Shown: positions 19,903 through 30,520, counted from the first letter of the stretch. The stretch: DNA of 64,000 bases from Leucobacter insecticola (GCF_011382965.1 NZ_CP049934.1:2108001-2172000), one strand, 5' to 3'. The notes: generated by a model from the sequence alone, not told the origin. A program made the numbers and translations.

Positions 19903-21194
19903 TGCTCATCCTCTTCACTAGGTTCTGTGCCGACCCAGCGCGCGCGGGCCGTTAGCAGTCGTTGCCGCCGCCGTTCAGTTTCGAGTGCGGTCAGTTCAAT
20001 CCCGGCTACGGTGACCGTATCGCCCGGCTCGGGCAAACGACTCAGATGTTTGGCAACGAGACCGCCCACCGTGTCAATTTCGTCATCGTCGAGTTCAATG
20101 CCAAACAGATCACCGAGATCTTCAACGGACAGCCGAGCGCTGACGGTGAATGATCCGTCGTCCTGCGGCGTGATCTCGGGCTCCTCCCGATCGTGTTCAT
20201 CGGAGATCTCGCCGAGCAGTTCCTCGATGAGATCCTCCAGGGTCACGAGCCCCGAGATTCCGCCATACTCGTCGACAGCCAACGCGAGATGGTTCGAGTC
20301 GCGCTGCATCTGACGCAGCAGCTTGTCTGTGCGCTGCACCTCCGGCACAAAGACCGCGGGTTTCATGATGCGGGTCACCTGGGCCGTATCCGCCTCGTCA
20401 AAACGGCGCAGAATAAACCGGCTGACATCACGCAGGTAGACGATTCCGACGACGTCATCAACCTCACCAGAAATGACGGGGATGCGGGAGTGCCTGGAGT
20501 CAATGAGCAGCTCGAAGGCCTCACGCACGGTCGATTCAGCATTGATCGTCACCATGTCGATGCGCGGCACCATCACCTCGCGCACGAGGGTCTCACCAAA
20601 CTCCACCAGGGAGTGAATATAGTCCCTGTCGTCCGTCTCGAGCAGAGCTTGCTCGGCGGCCTGGTCAACCATGGAGAGGAGCTGCTGTTCGTCGCGGAAT
20701 CTCGCACCACCGGAACCGCGGCCTGGAGCGACGCGGTTGCCGAGCCGAATCAGCGCCGTCGCCACCGGGCCAAGAATCACCCGAAGCGCGTGAACGACCG
20801 AGGCCGAGAATCGGATCACCGCGTCAGGACGGTGCGTGCCAAAGCTCCTCGGGCTGGCCCCCACCAGCGCGAAGGTGACGACCGTCATCACGAGGGTCGC
20901 AATCACCAGCTCAAGCCACAGCTCGTCAAGAGAATACGCGAGCACGAGCGTGATCAGCACCGCCGCAAGTGTCTCCGCCAACACTCTCGCGAAACTCAGC
21001 GCATTGAAGTGACCGATTTCATCGTCCGCGATCGCACGTATGGCACGCGAGCCGCGTCCGGACTCATCCGCGAGCGCGAGCAACTCGGCACGGGACCGCA
21101 CACCCAACGCCGCATCTGAAGCGGCAAGGAGCCCCCCGACAGCGAGCAACACGATGGCTGCTCCAAGGAGCACCACGACAAGTAAGCCGCTCAT
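19899..21194 (-). CDS. CNNM/CorC-type membrane protein with paired CBS domains
   Basis: A 431-residue protein of the hemolysin C/CorC (DUF21-CBS) family. Three or four helices make the N-terminal CNNM domain. Two CBS domains follow (VMVPRIDMVTINAESTVREA, SRHSRIPVISGEVDDVVGIV, and NHLALAVDEYGGISGLVTLEDLIEELLGEI), then a CorC_HlyC domain. Family members are implicated in divalent cation (Mg/Co) export or regulation; the hemolysin name is historical. Both ends overlap neighbouring genes by four bases (era and ybeY), a sign of one operon. Confidence 0.9.
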   Translation of the reverse strand: MSGLLVVVLLGAAIVLLAVGGLLAASDAALGVRSRAELLALADESGRGSRAIRAIADDEIGHFNALSFARVLAETLAAVLITLVLAYSLDELWLELVIATLVMTVVTFALVGASPRSFGTHRPDAVIRFSASVVHALRVILGPVATALIRLGNRVAPGRGSGGARFRDEQQLLSMVDQAAEQALLETDDRDYIHSLVEFGETLVREVMVPRIDMVTINAESTVREAFELLIDSRHSRIPVISGEVDDVVGIVYLRDVSRFILRRFDEADTAQVTRIMKPAVFVPEVQRTDKLLRQMQRDSNHLALAVDEYGGISGLVTLEDLIEELLGEISDEHDREEPEITPQDDGSFTVSARLSVEDLGDLFGIELDDDEIDTVGGLVAKHLSRLPEPGDTVTVAGIELTALETERRRQRLLTARARWVGTEPSEEDEQ

Positions 21195-21652
21195 CGACCG
21201 CGCTCTCGCATCGCAAACGAAAGCAGCAGGTCGCGCTGCAGGCCAAACATCTCGGCCTCCTCGTCGGGCGTCGCATGGTCAAAGCCAAGGAGGTGCAGCA
21301 TGCCGTGGGTGAGCAACACTGCGATCTCCTGAGGCAGGTCGTGTCCTGCGGCCTCGGCCTGCAGCTCTGCAACCTGCGGGCAGATCACCACATCGCCGAG
21401 GAGACCCGCCGGGGTCGGCGCATCGATGCGGCCGGGGCGCAGCTCATCCATCGGAAAGCTCAGCACGTCGGTCGGGCCCGGCTCGTCCATCCACTGCACG
21501 TGCAGTTGCTCGATCGCGGCCTCGTCAACCATCATCACGCCGAGCTCGGTGTCCGGGTGTACGTGCATTGACTCGAGCACAAACATCGCAAGCCGCTGCA
21601 GCCGATCTTCCTCAATCGTGATGCCGGACTCGTTGTTAATCTCTACACTCAC
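21191..21652 (-). CDS. ybeY: Endoribonuclease YbeY
   Basis: YbeY, 153 residues, a zinc-dependent single-strand RNase needed for 16S rRNA 3'-end processing and ribosome quality control. The signature HGMLHLLGFDH supplies the three metal-binding histidines. TDVLSFPMDE is the conserved upstream motif. It sits between phoH and the CBS gene with four-base overlaps at both ends, as in most bacteria. Confidence 0.96.
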   Translation of the reverse strand: MSVEINNESGITIEEDRLQRLAMFVLESMHVHPDTELGVMMVDEAAIEQLHVQWMDEPGPTDVLSFPMDELRPGRIDAPTPAGLLGDVVICPQVAELQAEAAGHDLPQEIAVLLTHGMLHLLGFDHATPDEEAEMFGLQRDLLLSFAMRERGR

Positions 21653-22701
21653 TGCGCTGCTTCTTTCCCGTTGTTCCGCCGCCTCGCCCGTTCGCGAGGC
21701 TCGGCGCCCTCAGACTCGCTGTAGCTCTGGTACGCGTCAACGATGCGACCGACCAGACTGTGTCTCACAATGTCGTCGGAGCTGAGCTCAGCGAAGTGGA
21801 TGTCTTCGACCCCTCGCAGGATCCGGCCCACCACCCGCAGCCCGCTGACCGCCAGCGGCAAATCGACCTGGGTAATATCCCCCGTCACGACCATCTTGGA
21901 ACCGTAACCGAGCCGCGTGAGAAACATCTTCATTTGTTCGGGGGTGGTGTTTTGCGCCTCGTCGAGGATCACGAAGGCCTCGTTGAGGGTTCGGCCCCGC
22001 ATGTATGCGAGGGGCGCGACCTCGATGGTGCCGCTCGCGAGAAGTTTTGGCACGACCTCGGGGTCCATCATGGCGCCGACGGCGTCGAAGAGTGGACGCA
22101 GGTACGGGTCGATCTTGTCTTCGAGCGAGCCCGGCAGATACCCGAGGCGTTCACCAGCCTCGACCGCGGGGCGTGTCAACACGATCTTCGATACTTCACG
22201 TCGCTGCAGGGCCTGCACAGCCTTCGCCATCGCCAAATAGGTCTTCCCGGTGCCCGCGGGACCAATGCCGAAAACGATCGTGTTGTTGTCAATCGCGTCA
22301 ACATAGGCACGCTGCCCGCTCGTCTGCGCGCGCACCGCGTTACCGCGTACGGTCAGGATCGGAGTGCTCAGCCTCTGAGCGGCGGTCGGCCCGTCGCCGG
22401 CGCGCACCATGCGTGTCACCTCGCGAACGTCAAGCTTCGAAACAGGCCCGCTTCGCCGCGCCAGCTCGAGTACCTCAAGCACGACCTCCTCGGCGGCGCG
22501 CGTCTGAGTAGCGGGTCCCCTGAGTGTGAGGACTTCATCGCGAGCGTGAAACGTCACATCCGGATGCTGCGATTCGAGGTCCGAGATCAGCTGATCCCGG
22601 TGGCCGAGAAACGAAGCAAGATCGACGCCGCTCAGCAGTATTCTGCGTTGCAGCTCGGTCTCCGCGCTTTCATTGGAGCGCGGGGTGCGTTCAGGATCCA
22701 A
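21649..22701 (-). CDS. phoH: PhoH-like P-loop ATPase (YbeZ family)
   Basis: A PhoH/YbeZ-type ATPase, probably an RNA helicase-like partner of YbeY in RNA processing. The P-loop GPAGTGKTYLAMAKAVQ and the Walker B segment AFVILDEAQNTTPEQMKMFLTRLG are clear, and TGDITQVDLP is the conserved sensor. The N-terminal KH-like region precedes them. The start is uncertain: TTG at 22701 overlaps the HIT gene stop and gives 350 residues, the normal length. A start further upstream would lie well inside the HIT gene. The C-terminal tail is basic (RERARRR). Confidence 0.92.
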   Translation of the reverse strand: MDPERTPRSNESAETELQRRILLSGVDLASFLGHRDQLISDLESQHPDVTFHARDEVLTLRGPATQTRAAEEVVLEVLELARRSGPVSKLDVREVTRMVRAGDGPTAAQRLSTPILTVRGNAVRAQTSGQRAYVDAIDNNTIVFGIGPAGTGKTYLAMAKAVQALQRREVSKIVLTRPAVEAGERLGYLPGSLEDKIDPYLRPLFDAVGAMMDPEVVPKLLASGTIEVAPLAYMRGRTLNEAFVILDEAQNTTPEQMKMFLTRLGYGSKMVVTGDITQVDLPLAVSGLRVVGRILRGVEDIHFAELSSDDIVRHSLVGRIVDAYQSYSESEGAEPRERARRRNNGKEAAQ

Positions 22702-23041
22702 CGAGGGACTGCTCTTTGAGGTCGCCTGCGAGCACGTGGGCGTGGACGTGAAACACGGTCTGCCCAACATTTGCGCCGCTGTTAAAAATCAGGCGGAATT
22801 CGCCCTCTGCCAGTTCATCTGCGAGTTGCTGAGCAACCGCCACCATTTCGGCGAGAGTTTCGGGTTCAGCCGCGGCGAGTTCGACGACGTTGCGGTACTG
22901 CGTCGCCTTCGGGATCACGAGCACGTGCACGGGGGCCTGCGGGTTGATGTCAGGAAACGCCATCACCCGCTCGGTCTCTGCCAAGATCTTCACCGGGATC
23001 TCCCCCGACACGATCTTGCTGAATATCGTCTCTTCTGCCAT
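22691..23041 (-). CDS. HIT family hydrolase (HinT-like)
   Basis: A 116-residue histidine-triad protein. The triad HVHAHV near residue 98 and the start ETIFSKIVSGEIPVKILAE are those of HinT, which hydrolyses nucleoside phosphoramidates such as AMP-lysine. No fused domain. It lies between rsmE and phoH in the same direction. Confidence 0.93.
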   Translation of the reverse strand: MAEETIFSKIVSGEIPVKILAETERVMAFPDINPQAPVHVLVIPKATQYRNVVELAAAEPETLAEMVAVAQQLADELAEGEFRLIFNSGANVGQTVFHVHAHVLAGDLKEQSLVGS

Positions 23042-23082
23042 GCGATTAGTCTAGCGGTGACCAAGGACAGTCTGCCGGGCTA

Positions 23083-23850
23083 CTACCAGCGGCCGAGGGC
23101 GACGTTGAGAACGGTAAGGGCAGCAGGGCCTGCAGAGGAGGTGCGGAGCACGGTGGTGCCGAGCATCAGCACGTTTGCTCCTGCGGCTTCCAGAGCATCA
23201 AGCTCGGCGTCGGAGAGCCCGCCTTCAGGACCAACAAGCAGGTAGACCTCACGTGCGTCAGAAGGAAGCGATGTTCGCGCCCAAGCGCTCAACGCCATCA
23301 CGCCCCGAGGATGCAACACTAAGACCTCAGCACCATCAGACGCAGCCAGCTCGCACAGGCCGGCGAGGGTGATCGGTTCCTCCACCTCGGGGATTCTCGC
23401 GCGTAGCGACTGCTTTGAAGCCTCGCGTGCGATCCTCGCCCACTTTGACACGCCCTTTGCAGCCTTGTCCGTGTCACTCCAGCGCGACACCGATCGCTCA
23501 GCCTGCCACGGCACGATGCCATCAACGCCAAACTCCGTCGCCTGCTCGACCGCGCGCTCGTCTCGGTCACCCTTCGCGAGCGCCTGTACGAGCACCACAC
23601 GGGGTGTGGGCGCTGGGCGCAGGGACACCTGGGCGAGCCGCACTACAAAGGAGTCTTTGGCGACGCTCTCAACACTGCCCTCACCAATCGTTCCGGCACC
23701 GTCCCCAACCAGGATCTGCTCGCCTGCACGCAAGCGACTTACTCTCACCGCGTGGCGACCCTCATCCCCCGAAATGGTGACCTGAGCGCCAGCCCGCCAC
23801 TGTGAAGCATCAGCCGCATTAGCCGCATCAGCGAAGTAGAGATTCGCCAC
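23083..23850 (-). CDS. rsmE: 16S rRNA (uracil1498-N3)-methyltransferase
   Basis: RsmE, 255 residues, a SPOUT methyltransferase for U1498 of 16S rRNA. The N-terminal PUA-like domain contains GDEGRHAVRVSRLRAGEQI. The knotted C-terminal domain holds YLLVGPEGGLSDAELDAL and LGTTVLRTSSAGPAALTVL, the AdoMet-binding loops. It sits 14 bp downstream of dnaJ, a usual arrangement. Confidence 0.95.
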   Translation of the reverse strand: MANLYFADAANAADASQWRAGAQVTISGDEGRHAVRVSRLRAGEQILVGDGAGTIGEGSVESVAKDSFVVRLAQVSLRPAPTPRVVLVQALAKGDRDERAVEQATEFGVDGIVPWQAERSVSRWSDTDKAAKGVSKWARIAREASKQSLRARIPEVEEPITLAGLCELAASDGAEVLVLHPRGVMALSAWARTSLPSDAREVYLLVGPEGGLSDAELDALEAAGANVLMLGTTVLRTSSAGPAALTVLNVALGRW

Positions 23851-23864
23851 GTCGATCCCGCCCG

Positions 23865-24964
23865 CTATCCCTGACGGAAGAAGCGGTCGCGGATCTTGCC
23901 AAAGAAACTCTGTTGAAACTCGCCCAGGTGAGGGGGCTGATCCTTACGGAGGGCAGCGAACTGGCGCAGAAGATCCTTCTCCCGGTTCGACAGCTTCTCG
24001 GGAGTCGCGACCTGCACGGCGATCTTCAGATCCCCGCGCGTCGTGGTGCGCAAGGCCTGGATCCCGCGCCCGCGGATCGTGATGACGTCGCCCGACTGTG
24101 TACCCTCTGGAATCTCGACGTTCACATCGCCGTCGAGCGCCCCGACCGTCGCTTCAGTGCCGAGAATCGCGTCGGTCATCGCAAGCTGCATCGTACAGAG
24201 CAGATCGTTGCCGTCGCGGCTGAAGATGTCGTGGTGCGTGACCCGGAACTCGATGAAGAGGTCGCCGTTCGGCCCCCGCCTGGCCCGACCTCACCGCCGC
24301 CGCGCATCTGCATGCGGGTTCCGGTGTCAATCCCCGAGGGGATATCGACCGGGATCGTGCGCTTCTCGCGCACCCGCCCCTTGCCTGCACACTCGACGCA
24401 GGGGTGTTCGATAACGGTGCCGTAGCCGTGGCAGCTGCCGCAGGGATGCATGGTGACAACGTTGCCAAACAGCGAGCGCACCTGGCGCTGCACCTGGCCC
24501 TGGCCGTGGCAGACGTCGCAAGTGACGGGCTGGGTGCCGGGCTGGCAGCAGCTGCCCTGGCAGGCGCCGCAGAGCACCGCGGTGTTCACGGTGACGTCGC
24601 GCTGCACCCCAAAAATGACCTCTTCGAGGGAAACATCCACGCGGATCATCGCGTCTTCGCCGCGCTCGGAGCGTGACCTGGGGCCGCGTTGGCCGCCCCC
24701 AAAACCGCCACCGCCAAAGAACGTCTCGAAAATGTCACCAAAGCCGCCCATATCGGACTGGCCGCCGCCCATGTCGTAGCGCTGCCGCTGTTCGGGATCA
24801 CTCAATACGTCGTAGGCATGGGTCACACCTTTGAAACGCTCCGAGGCTTCTTCACTCGGATTCACATCGGGGTGCAGTTCGCGCGCAAGCCGGCGATAGG
24901 CCTTTTTGATCTCTTCGGGTGTCGCCTCACGGGTCACGCCGAGGGTCTCGTAGTGGTCGGCCAC
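23865..24964 (-). CDS. dnaJ: Chaperone protein DnaJ (frameshifted)
   Basis: DnaJ co-chaperone of DnaK. The J domain with the HPD tripeptide ([16 protein letters not shown]) is followed by the Gly/Phe-rich stretch and a zinc-finger domain of four CxxC pairs. The first pair is [12 protein letters not shown], an unusual variant of CxxCxGxG seen in DnaJ2-type proteins beside hrcA. The frame breaks at GGCCCCC (24271-24277), where one added base restores [17 protein letters not shown] and joins the C-terminal substrate-binding domain. Restored length is 366 residues. It is 70 bp downstream of hrcA and so probably falls under the CIRCE operator. Confidence 0.93.
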
Positions 24965-25034
24965 GGATTGTGCTCCTCACAGGGGTAGTGGGTGGTTCTG
25001 AAGTGTCAACGTGTGCGAGTCGAGCTTTGCCGGC

Positions 25035-26069
25035 TCACTGATCCTCGCCAAGAAGCCGATTGAGGTATCTCGCAACCGCGCGCACGGATGCGATGTTACT
25101 CGCGTAGTCCATGCGAACCGGGCCGAGCACGCCAAGGCGAGACACCGAGGTGCCCTCAGCCTCGTAGCTGGACGCGATCACAGAGGCTTCGGAAAGCCCG
25201 TATGCCTCGTTTTCGCGGCCGATTGACGCGGCGACATCACGCTCATCCTGCACCAGCTCGTCGAAAAGGCGCAGCAGGGTAACCTGCTCCTCAATCGCTT
25301 CGAGGACGAGCGGCAGGCTGCCCTCGAAGCCGGGCCGGGAGAGGTTCGCGGCACCGGCGATCGCGATCCGGTCGCTGCGATTGGCCTGCAACTGGGTCGA
25401 CACCGCCTCGAGTACGCAGCTTACGAGTTCCCCTTCGCCGGGCGGCGCCCAATCGGAGACGGAAGTCTCAAGCTTGACCACTTCTGCCGCGGCTGCGTCG
25501 ACATCGCGACCGACCACGGCGGCTGCGATCCGCTCGCGAAGCCCCTGCACCCAAGCTTCAGACACGCGGGCGGCGGGGAGTCGCGCCATCTGCTGCTCAA
25601 CCACCCCGCTGCCGAGAATCAGCACGCACAGGATCCGGTCCTCGGCCACCGCGACCAGATCAAGGTGTCGCACAACGGTTCTTCGCAGGGAGGGATACTG
25701 GGCGACAGCGACCTGATTGGTGAGCTGGGACAGCAGACGAACGGTGCGGCTCATTGCGTCGTCGAGGTCAACAGATTCGCCGAGAAAACGCTCGATCGCG
25801 GATCGCTGTGCCGCCGAGAGCGGCCTGATCTTCGCGAGCGTGTCAACGTAGAGCCGGTAGCCCTTGTCCGTCGGCACTCGCCCCGAGGAGGTGTGCGGCT
25901 GAGCGATCAGCTCGTCTTCTTCGAGGGAGGCCATGTCGTTGCGGATCGTCGCAGCGGAGACGCCAAAACTGTGGCGATCGACGATGCCCTTGGACCCGAC
26001 GGGTTCGTTCAGAGAAACGTAGTCGCTGACGATGGCGTGCAACACAGCAAGACTTCGCTCAGAAACCAC
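25035..26069 (-). CDS. hrcA: Heat-inducible transcription repressor HrcA
   Basis: HrcA, a repressor of heat-shock operons that binds CIRCE and needs GroEL for activity. The N-terminal winged helix (LNEPVGSKGIVDRHSFGVSAATIRNDMASLEE) is clear, and the C-terminal GAF-like domain ends at NRLLGEDQ. The frame stays open upstream to a GTG within the CIRCE box, but GTG at 26069 is better: GGAGGGG is seven bases before it and the operator is then outside the gene. This gives 344 residues. It heads the hrcA-dnaJ-rsmE-HIT-phoH-ybeY-CBS-era run. Confidence 0.94.
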   Translation of the reverse strand: MVSERSLAVLHAIVSDYVSLNEPVGSKGIVDRHSFGVSAATIRNDMASLEEDELIAQPHTSSGRVPTDKGYRLYVDTLAKIRPLSAAQRSAIERFLGESVDLDDAMSRTVRLLSQLTNQVAVAQYPSLRRTVVRHLDLVAVAEDRILCVLILGSGVVEQQMARLPAARVSEAWVQGLRERIAAAVVGRDVDAAAAEVVKLETSVSDWAPPGEGELVSCVLEAVSTQLQANRSDRIAIAGAANLSRPGFEGSLPLVLEAIEEQVTLLRLFDELVQDERDVAASIGRENEAYGLSEASVIASSYEAEGTSVSRLGVLGPVRMDYASNIASVRAVARYLNRLLGEDQ

Positions 26070-26110
26070 AGCTACCCCTCCGTCCTCATTCCCAAACAAA
26101 CGCGAGTGCG

Positions 26111-26137
26111 TTGGCACTCGGCACTACTGAGTGCCAA
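26111..26137. promoter_or_regulatory. CIRCE operator upstream of hrcA
   Basis: TTGGCACTC, nine bases, then GAGTGCCAA: a perfect inverted repeat with CIRCE spacing. It differs from the classical TTAGCACTC/GAGTGCTAA by one compensated position in each arm. It lies 41 bp upstream of the chosen hrcA start. Confidence 0.9.
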
Positions 26138-26166
26138 GTCTAGCGCAGGCTTCCTGGCGGTCCGCT

Positions 26167-27389
26167 TCAACTCAGCAGACGGTGCACAACCGTGTCGGCG
26201 AGCAAGCGGCCTCGAAGCGTCGGCACGATACGTCCCTTGATCGCGGCGCGACCGTCAATGAGCTCGTCGGCAACGAGATCCGGGATCGCCCGCCGCTCTT
26301 CGGCCGTGAGCACCTCGGTCGGCAGCCCGGAGAAGATCCGCGTCTCGAGCAGCACGCGTTCGTCACGGATCGCCTGCGGACTCAGGATCTCGCGCGCCTG
26401 CGCGGGCGAGACGCCCCGGGCGATCCGCTCGGCGTAGGGACCCGGGTGCTTCACGTTCCACCAGCGCACCCCACCAATATGGCTATGGGCGCCCGGGCCT
26501 GCTGCCCACCAGTCCTCGCCGGTCCAGTAGGCGAGATTGTGGCGCGAACGAGTCTCGGGCGAACGCGACCAGTTACTGATTTCGTACCAGCTGAAGCCCG
26601 CCTCCACGAAGCGGGCATCGGCGAACTCGTACATCTCGGCGTGGAGATCCTCGTCGGGGCGGGCACGGTGCCGCGGCGGATCTGCGCCGCAAGTTTGGTG
26701 CCCTGTTCGACAATCAGCGCGTACGCAGAAATGTGATCGGGATCGGTGGCGAGCGCCGCCTCGACCGAGCGTTCCCAGTCGGCGAGGCTCTCCCCCGGCG
26801 TGCCATAGATCAGATCCACACTCACCTGCAGGCCCGCGTTCTTCGCCCAGCGCGTCACCAGCGGGACCCGCTCGGGCGAGTGGGTCCGATCCAGAGTCTT
26901 CAAGACGTGCGGCACCGCAGACTGCATACCGAAACTCACCCTGGTGAAGCCCGCCTCCGCGAGCGTGTGCAGGTAGGCTTCGTCGACGGAATCAGGGTTC
27001 GCCTCGGTCGTTACTTCAGCGCCTTCCGCGAGCGGCCACTCGCGCGTGATGCTGCCGAGCATTGCCACCAGATCGCTGGCCGGCAGCAGCGTGGGGGTGC
27101 CGCCACCAAAGAAGACGGTCGACACCGGGCGCTCGGCAACACCGGCGCGCCGAAGTGTCTGGCCCGCGAAGTGGAGCTCCTGGCACACCTGGCCTGCGTA
27201 GTCGTGCTGGCTTGTGCCGCCCAACTCGCTGGCGGTGTAGGTGTTGAAGTCGCAGTAGCCGCAGCGCACCCGACAGTATGGGACGTGAACGTAGACACCG
27301 AAGCGGCGATCCTGTGATCCTGCGGCCACGCTCTCGGGGAGCGAGCCGTCAGCGGGAGCTGCCTCACCGTCTGGAAGGCTACTCGCCAC
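26167..27389 (-). CDS. hemW: HemW-like radical SAM heme chaperone (frameshifted)
   Basis: HemW, related to anaerobic coproporphyrinogen oxidase but acting as a heme chaperone. The radical SAM cluster motif CRVRCGYCDFNTY and the FGGGTPTLLP strand are in the N-terminal half, and the HemN C-terminal domain carries HNLAYWTGEDWWAAGPGAHSH. The frame breaks at the GGGG run 26656-26659; adding one base restores APDEDLHAEMYEFAD and a 407-residue product. It overlaps the DUF1990 gene by 11 bp and is followed by the hrcA CIRCE region. Confidence 0.93.
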
Positions 27390-28083
27390 CAGAACCGGTG
27401 CTTTCGCTGGCGTTCGACTCGCGAGCGTCTGTTACCACCGCACCGCCGGGAGCAAGTGCGCGGATCTGCGCTCTGACCGACTCAATCGCGTCTTTGGTGG
27501 TTGCGCGGGCTTTCAACCCGAGGAGTCCATTCTTCGGCGCGGTGAGGAAGCCGCGCGCAACAGCCCATACGGTGCCGTCATCGCGAAATTCGACGGTGAA
27601 CCGCTGCTCGCCAACCACGCCGGCATCGTCCTGGGTGCCCCAAGCAAAGCCGACAACACGCTCTTGATTGATCGTGTACACGACCAGGATCCGGCGCTCA
27701 GTTCCGTCAGCACTGCGCAGCGTCGCCGAGGATCCCGCGACCAGATACGGCTCGCCGTCGGGGCCAAACTGTTCCTCGCGCTCGCCCACCGAGAGTGGCC
27801 GGCCCTGGTCATCAAACTCAGGGCCGAGGTAGGTGTCATTCGGGCCCCGCTCGATGTCAACGACCGCGAGCCCGGCACCGCGCTGCGCACCCCAGGTCAT
27901 CAGCAGGCTTGAGGCCGCGATGAAACGGTCTTGGCCGCTGCCGAGCTGCAGGGTCTCCTCGTAGGGAGTGCTGCCTTCAGGGGGAAAGCGCAACAGATCT
28001 GCAAACTTCGATGCGCCCACCGCGGCATAGCTGGCGGGCATTTCCTGGTGGCTTGTTCGTCGACTACCGCCCTGTTCACTCAC
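27379..28083 (-). CDS. DUF1990 family protein
   Basis: A 234-residue soluble protein of the DUF1990 family, often found between lepA and hemW in actinobacteria. The start [32 protein letters not shown] and the middle [20 protein letters not shown] match the family pattern, with a beta-rich fold likely. No function is established. It overlaps lepA by four bases and hemW by eleven, so it should be co-translated with them. Confidence 0.8.
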   Translation of the reverse strand: MSEQGGSRRTSHQEMPASYAAVGASKFADLLRFPPEGSTPYEETLQLGSGQDRFIAASSLLMTWGAQRGAGLAVVDIERGPNDTYLGPEFDDQGRPLSVGEREEQFGPDGEPYLVAGSSATLRSADGTERRILVVYTINQERVVGFAWGTQDDAGVVGEQRFTVEFRDDGTVWAVARGFLTAPKNGLLGLKARATTKDAIESVRAQIRALAPGGAVVTDARESNASESTGSGGE

Positions 28084-29933
28084 TTCTTAGCCGCGTCTTT
28101 ACCCTCGACATCCCCCGAGAGGGCGGCGATAAAGGCTTCCTGTGGCACCTCGACTCGGCCAACCATTTTCATACGCTTCTTGCCTTCCTTCTGCTTTTCG
28201 AGCAGCTTGCGCTTTCGGCTAATGTCGCCGCCATAGCACTTCGCTAGCACGTCTTTGCGGATCGCGCGGATGTTCTCGCGCGCGATGATCCGCGATCCAA
28301 TTGCCGCCTGGATAGGCACTTCGAACTGCTGCCGCGGAATCAACTTGCGCAACCGCTCGGTCATCATGGTTCCGTAGCCGTAGGCATTGTCGCGGTGCAC
28401 GATCGCGCTGAAGGCGTCAACCTGCTCGCCCTGCAACAGAATGTCTACCTTCACCAAATCCGCTTCTTGCTCTCCCATCGGCTCGTAGTCAAGGCTCGCG
28501 TAGCCCTGGGTGCGACTCTTCAGATGGTCAAAGAAGTCAAAAACGATCTCACCGAGCGGCATGCTGTAGCGCAGCTCGACCCGCTCGCCAAGGTACTCCA
28601 TGCCCATCAGACTGCCACGGCGGGACTGACACAGTTCCATAATGGTGCCCACGTAGTCCTTGGGGGCGAGGATCGCAACGCGCACAATGGGTTCGCGTAC
28701 GCTCGCGATCTTGCCCGACGGATACTCCGAAGGATTCGTGACGGTAATCTCTTTTTTGTCTTCAGTCGTCACCTGATACACCACACTGGGTGCGGTTGCG
28801 ATCAGATCCAGATCGAATTCTCGCCGCAACCGCTCCGAAATGATCTCAAGGTGCAACAGGCCTAAGAAGCCACAGCGGAAGCCAAAGCCGAGCGCAACAG
28901 AAGTCTCTGGCTCATACTGCAGGGCGGCATCAGAGAGCTTGAGTTTGTCAAGAGCCTCGCGAAGAACCGGATAATCTGAGCCGTCGATCGGGTACAGGCC
29001 TGAGAAGACCATCGGCTTAGGATCGGTATAGCCAGGCAGCGCTTCGCTCGCAGGCTTCAGCTTTGTCGTGACGGTGTCACCGACCTTGGACTGCCGGACG
29101 TCTTTCACGCCCGTGATGAGGTAGCCAACCTCACCCACCGCGAGCCCCTTGGCTGCGACGGGTTCCGGAGATGATACGCCGATCTCTAGCGCTTCGTGTT
29201 CCGCGTGCGTCGACATCATCAGGATCTTCTCGCGCGGCGTCAGTCGTCCGTCGATCATACGAACGTAGGTCACAACACCACGGTAGGGGTCGTAGACAGA
29301 ATCGAAGATCATGGCTCGCGCAGGCGCATCAGCGTCGCCGGTCGGAGCGGGCACTCGTTCGACGACTCTATCGAGCAGTTCCTCGACACCCATGCCCGTT
29401 TTGCCGGAGACTTTCAGAATGTCTTGCGCATTGCCACCGATGAGATCGGCGATCTCCTGCGACACCCGCTCCGGGTCAGCAGCAGGCAAGTCAATCTTGT
29501 TTAAGACAGGGATGATCTCGAGGTCGTTTTCCATCGCGAGATACAGGTTCGCGAGTGTCTGGGCCTCGATCCCCTGAGCGGCATCCACCAACAGAATGGC
29601 TCCCTCGCAGGCCGCGAGCGAGCGAGATACCTCGTAGCTGAAATCGACGTGACCGGGGGTATCGATCATGTTCAGCGCATAGGACCGCCCTTCGAATTCC
29701 CACGCCATCCGCACCGCCTGCGACTTGATCGTGATGCCACGCTCACGCTCGATGTCCATACGGTCGAGGTACTGCGCACGCATCTCCCGATCCGGCACAG
29801 AACCAGTAATCTGCAGCATGCGATCGGCAAGGGTCGACTTACCGTGATCGATGTGGGCGATGATGCAAAAGTTGCGGATCCTCTCGGGGTCAGTTGACGC
29901 CGGGATCTGTGGGTTTACGCTGCGTGGAGACAT
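28080..29933 (-). CDS. lepA: Elongation factor 4 (LepA)
   Basis: LepA/EF4, 617 residues, a ribosome-associated GTPase that promotes back-translocation or 30S biogenesis. G1 is AHIDHGKST at about residue 26, switch 2 is DTPGHVDF, and NKID is G4. The unique C-terminal domain is intact and ends with [25 protein letters not shown]. The ATG at 29933 and 617-residue length are normal. It starts the run of minus-strand genes that continues to era. Confidence 0.97.
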   Translation of the reverse strand: MSPRSVNPQIPASTDPERIRNFCIIAHIDHGKSTLADRMLQITGSVPDREMRAQYLDRMDIERERGITIKSQAVRMAWEFEGRSYALNMIDTPGHVDFSYEVSRSLAACEGAILLVDAAQGIEAQTLANLYLAMENDLEIIPVLNKIDLPAADPERVSQEIADLIGGNAQDILKVSGKTGMGVEELLDRVVERVPAPTGDADAPARAMIFDSVYDPYRGVVTYVRMIDGRLTPREKILMMSTHAEHEALEIGVSSPEPVAAKGLAVGEVGYLITGVKDVRQSKVGDTVTTKLKPASEALPGYTDPKPMVFSGLYPIDGSDYPVLREALDKLKLSDAALQYEPETSVALGFGFRCGFLGLLHLEIISERLRREFDLDLIATAPSVVYQVTTEDKKEITVTNPSEYPSGKIASVREPIVRVAILAPKDYVGTIMELCQSRRGSLMGMEYLGERVELRYSMPLGEIVFDFFDHLKSRTQGYASLDYEPMGEQEADLVKVDILLQGEQVDAFSAIVHRDNAYGYGTMMTERLRKLIPRQQFEVPIQAAIGSRIIARENIRAIRKDVLAKCYGGDISRKRKLLEKQKEGKKRMKMVGRVEVPQEAFIAALSGDVEGKDAAKK

Positions 29934-30000
29934 TGCCAGCCATTATCTCACTACTTCACTGAGCGCAGAAGTTAGGCGCTCCGTGCGGGAAGCTTGCGCA

Positions 30001-30420
30001 ATGACCCGCTATGTCGCGGGCGTCATTCTCGGCGCCCGGGTCGACGAACTCAACGCACTCGTCAAGCGCGGCGGATCCCCGACACCATCTGAACTCCTCG
30101 AGGCGGTACTGACGGGGGCCATCAACCAACCGGTGCTCTTCGCCGTCGTCATGCAGATGTGGAGCGAATCAATCACGGATCCCGCTCTTGGAGAGGTTGT
30201 TCAAGGCCTACTCGGGCAGATGCGCGCGGCAATGCGCGACGCCGTGACCCCTTGGGCGCGTCAACAGACTCCCTCCGAAGAGCAGGCCACTCAACTCGCC
30301 GATCGCACTTCCTTTATCCTCGTCGCACTCGCGCAGGGGTTCATTACTCACACGGCGATGCAAGGACCGCTCTCCCCTGCCGAGTACATCAGTGGACTGC
30401 GCCATCTTGAGCGCCCCTAA
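30001..30420 (+). pseudogene. C-terminal remnant of a TetR-type regulator
   Basis: About 140 residues resemble the ligand-binding C-terminal domain of TetR regulators (LLEAVLTGAINQPVLFAVVMQMWSE, LLGQMRAAMRDAVTPWARQQ, TSFILVALAQGFITHTAM). The DNA-binding helix-turn-helix domain that should precede it is absent: upstream lies the lepA start, with only about 70 bp between. ATG at 30001 is the first usable start. This looks like a 5'-truncated gene left by a deletion or rearrangement; it may still be translated, but it could not act as a normal repressor. Confidence 0.6.
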
Positions 30421-30478
30421 GCCGCAACATGACCCAGAAAATGACGCACCCCTACTGCGCGCATTGCCAGGCCAAATC

Positions 30479-30520
30479 TGCTAAAGTTGGTTCTTGGCTT
30501 GCGTGTGGTTCACACCACAC
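30479..30520 (+). promoter_or_regulatory. Candidate rpsT promoter and leader hairpin
   Basis: TGCTAAAGT (30479-30487) fits an extended -10 element, with no clear -35. GTGTGGT (30503-30509) and ACCACAC (30514-30520) then form a tight hairpin near the start of the 100-nt rpsT leader. The hairpin could serve in S20 autoregulation; that part is speculative. Confidence 0.4.
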
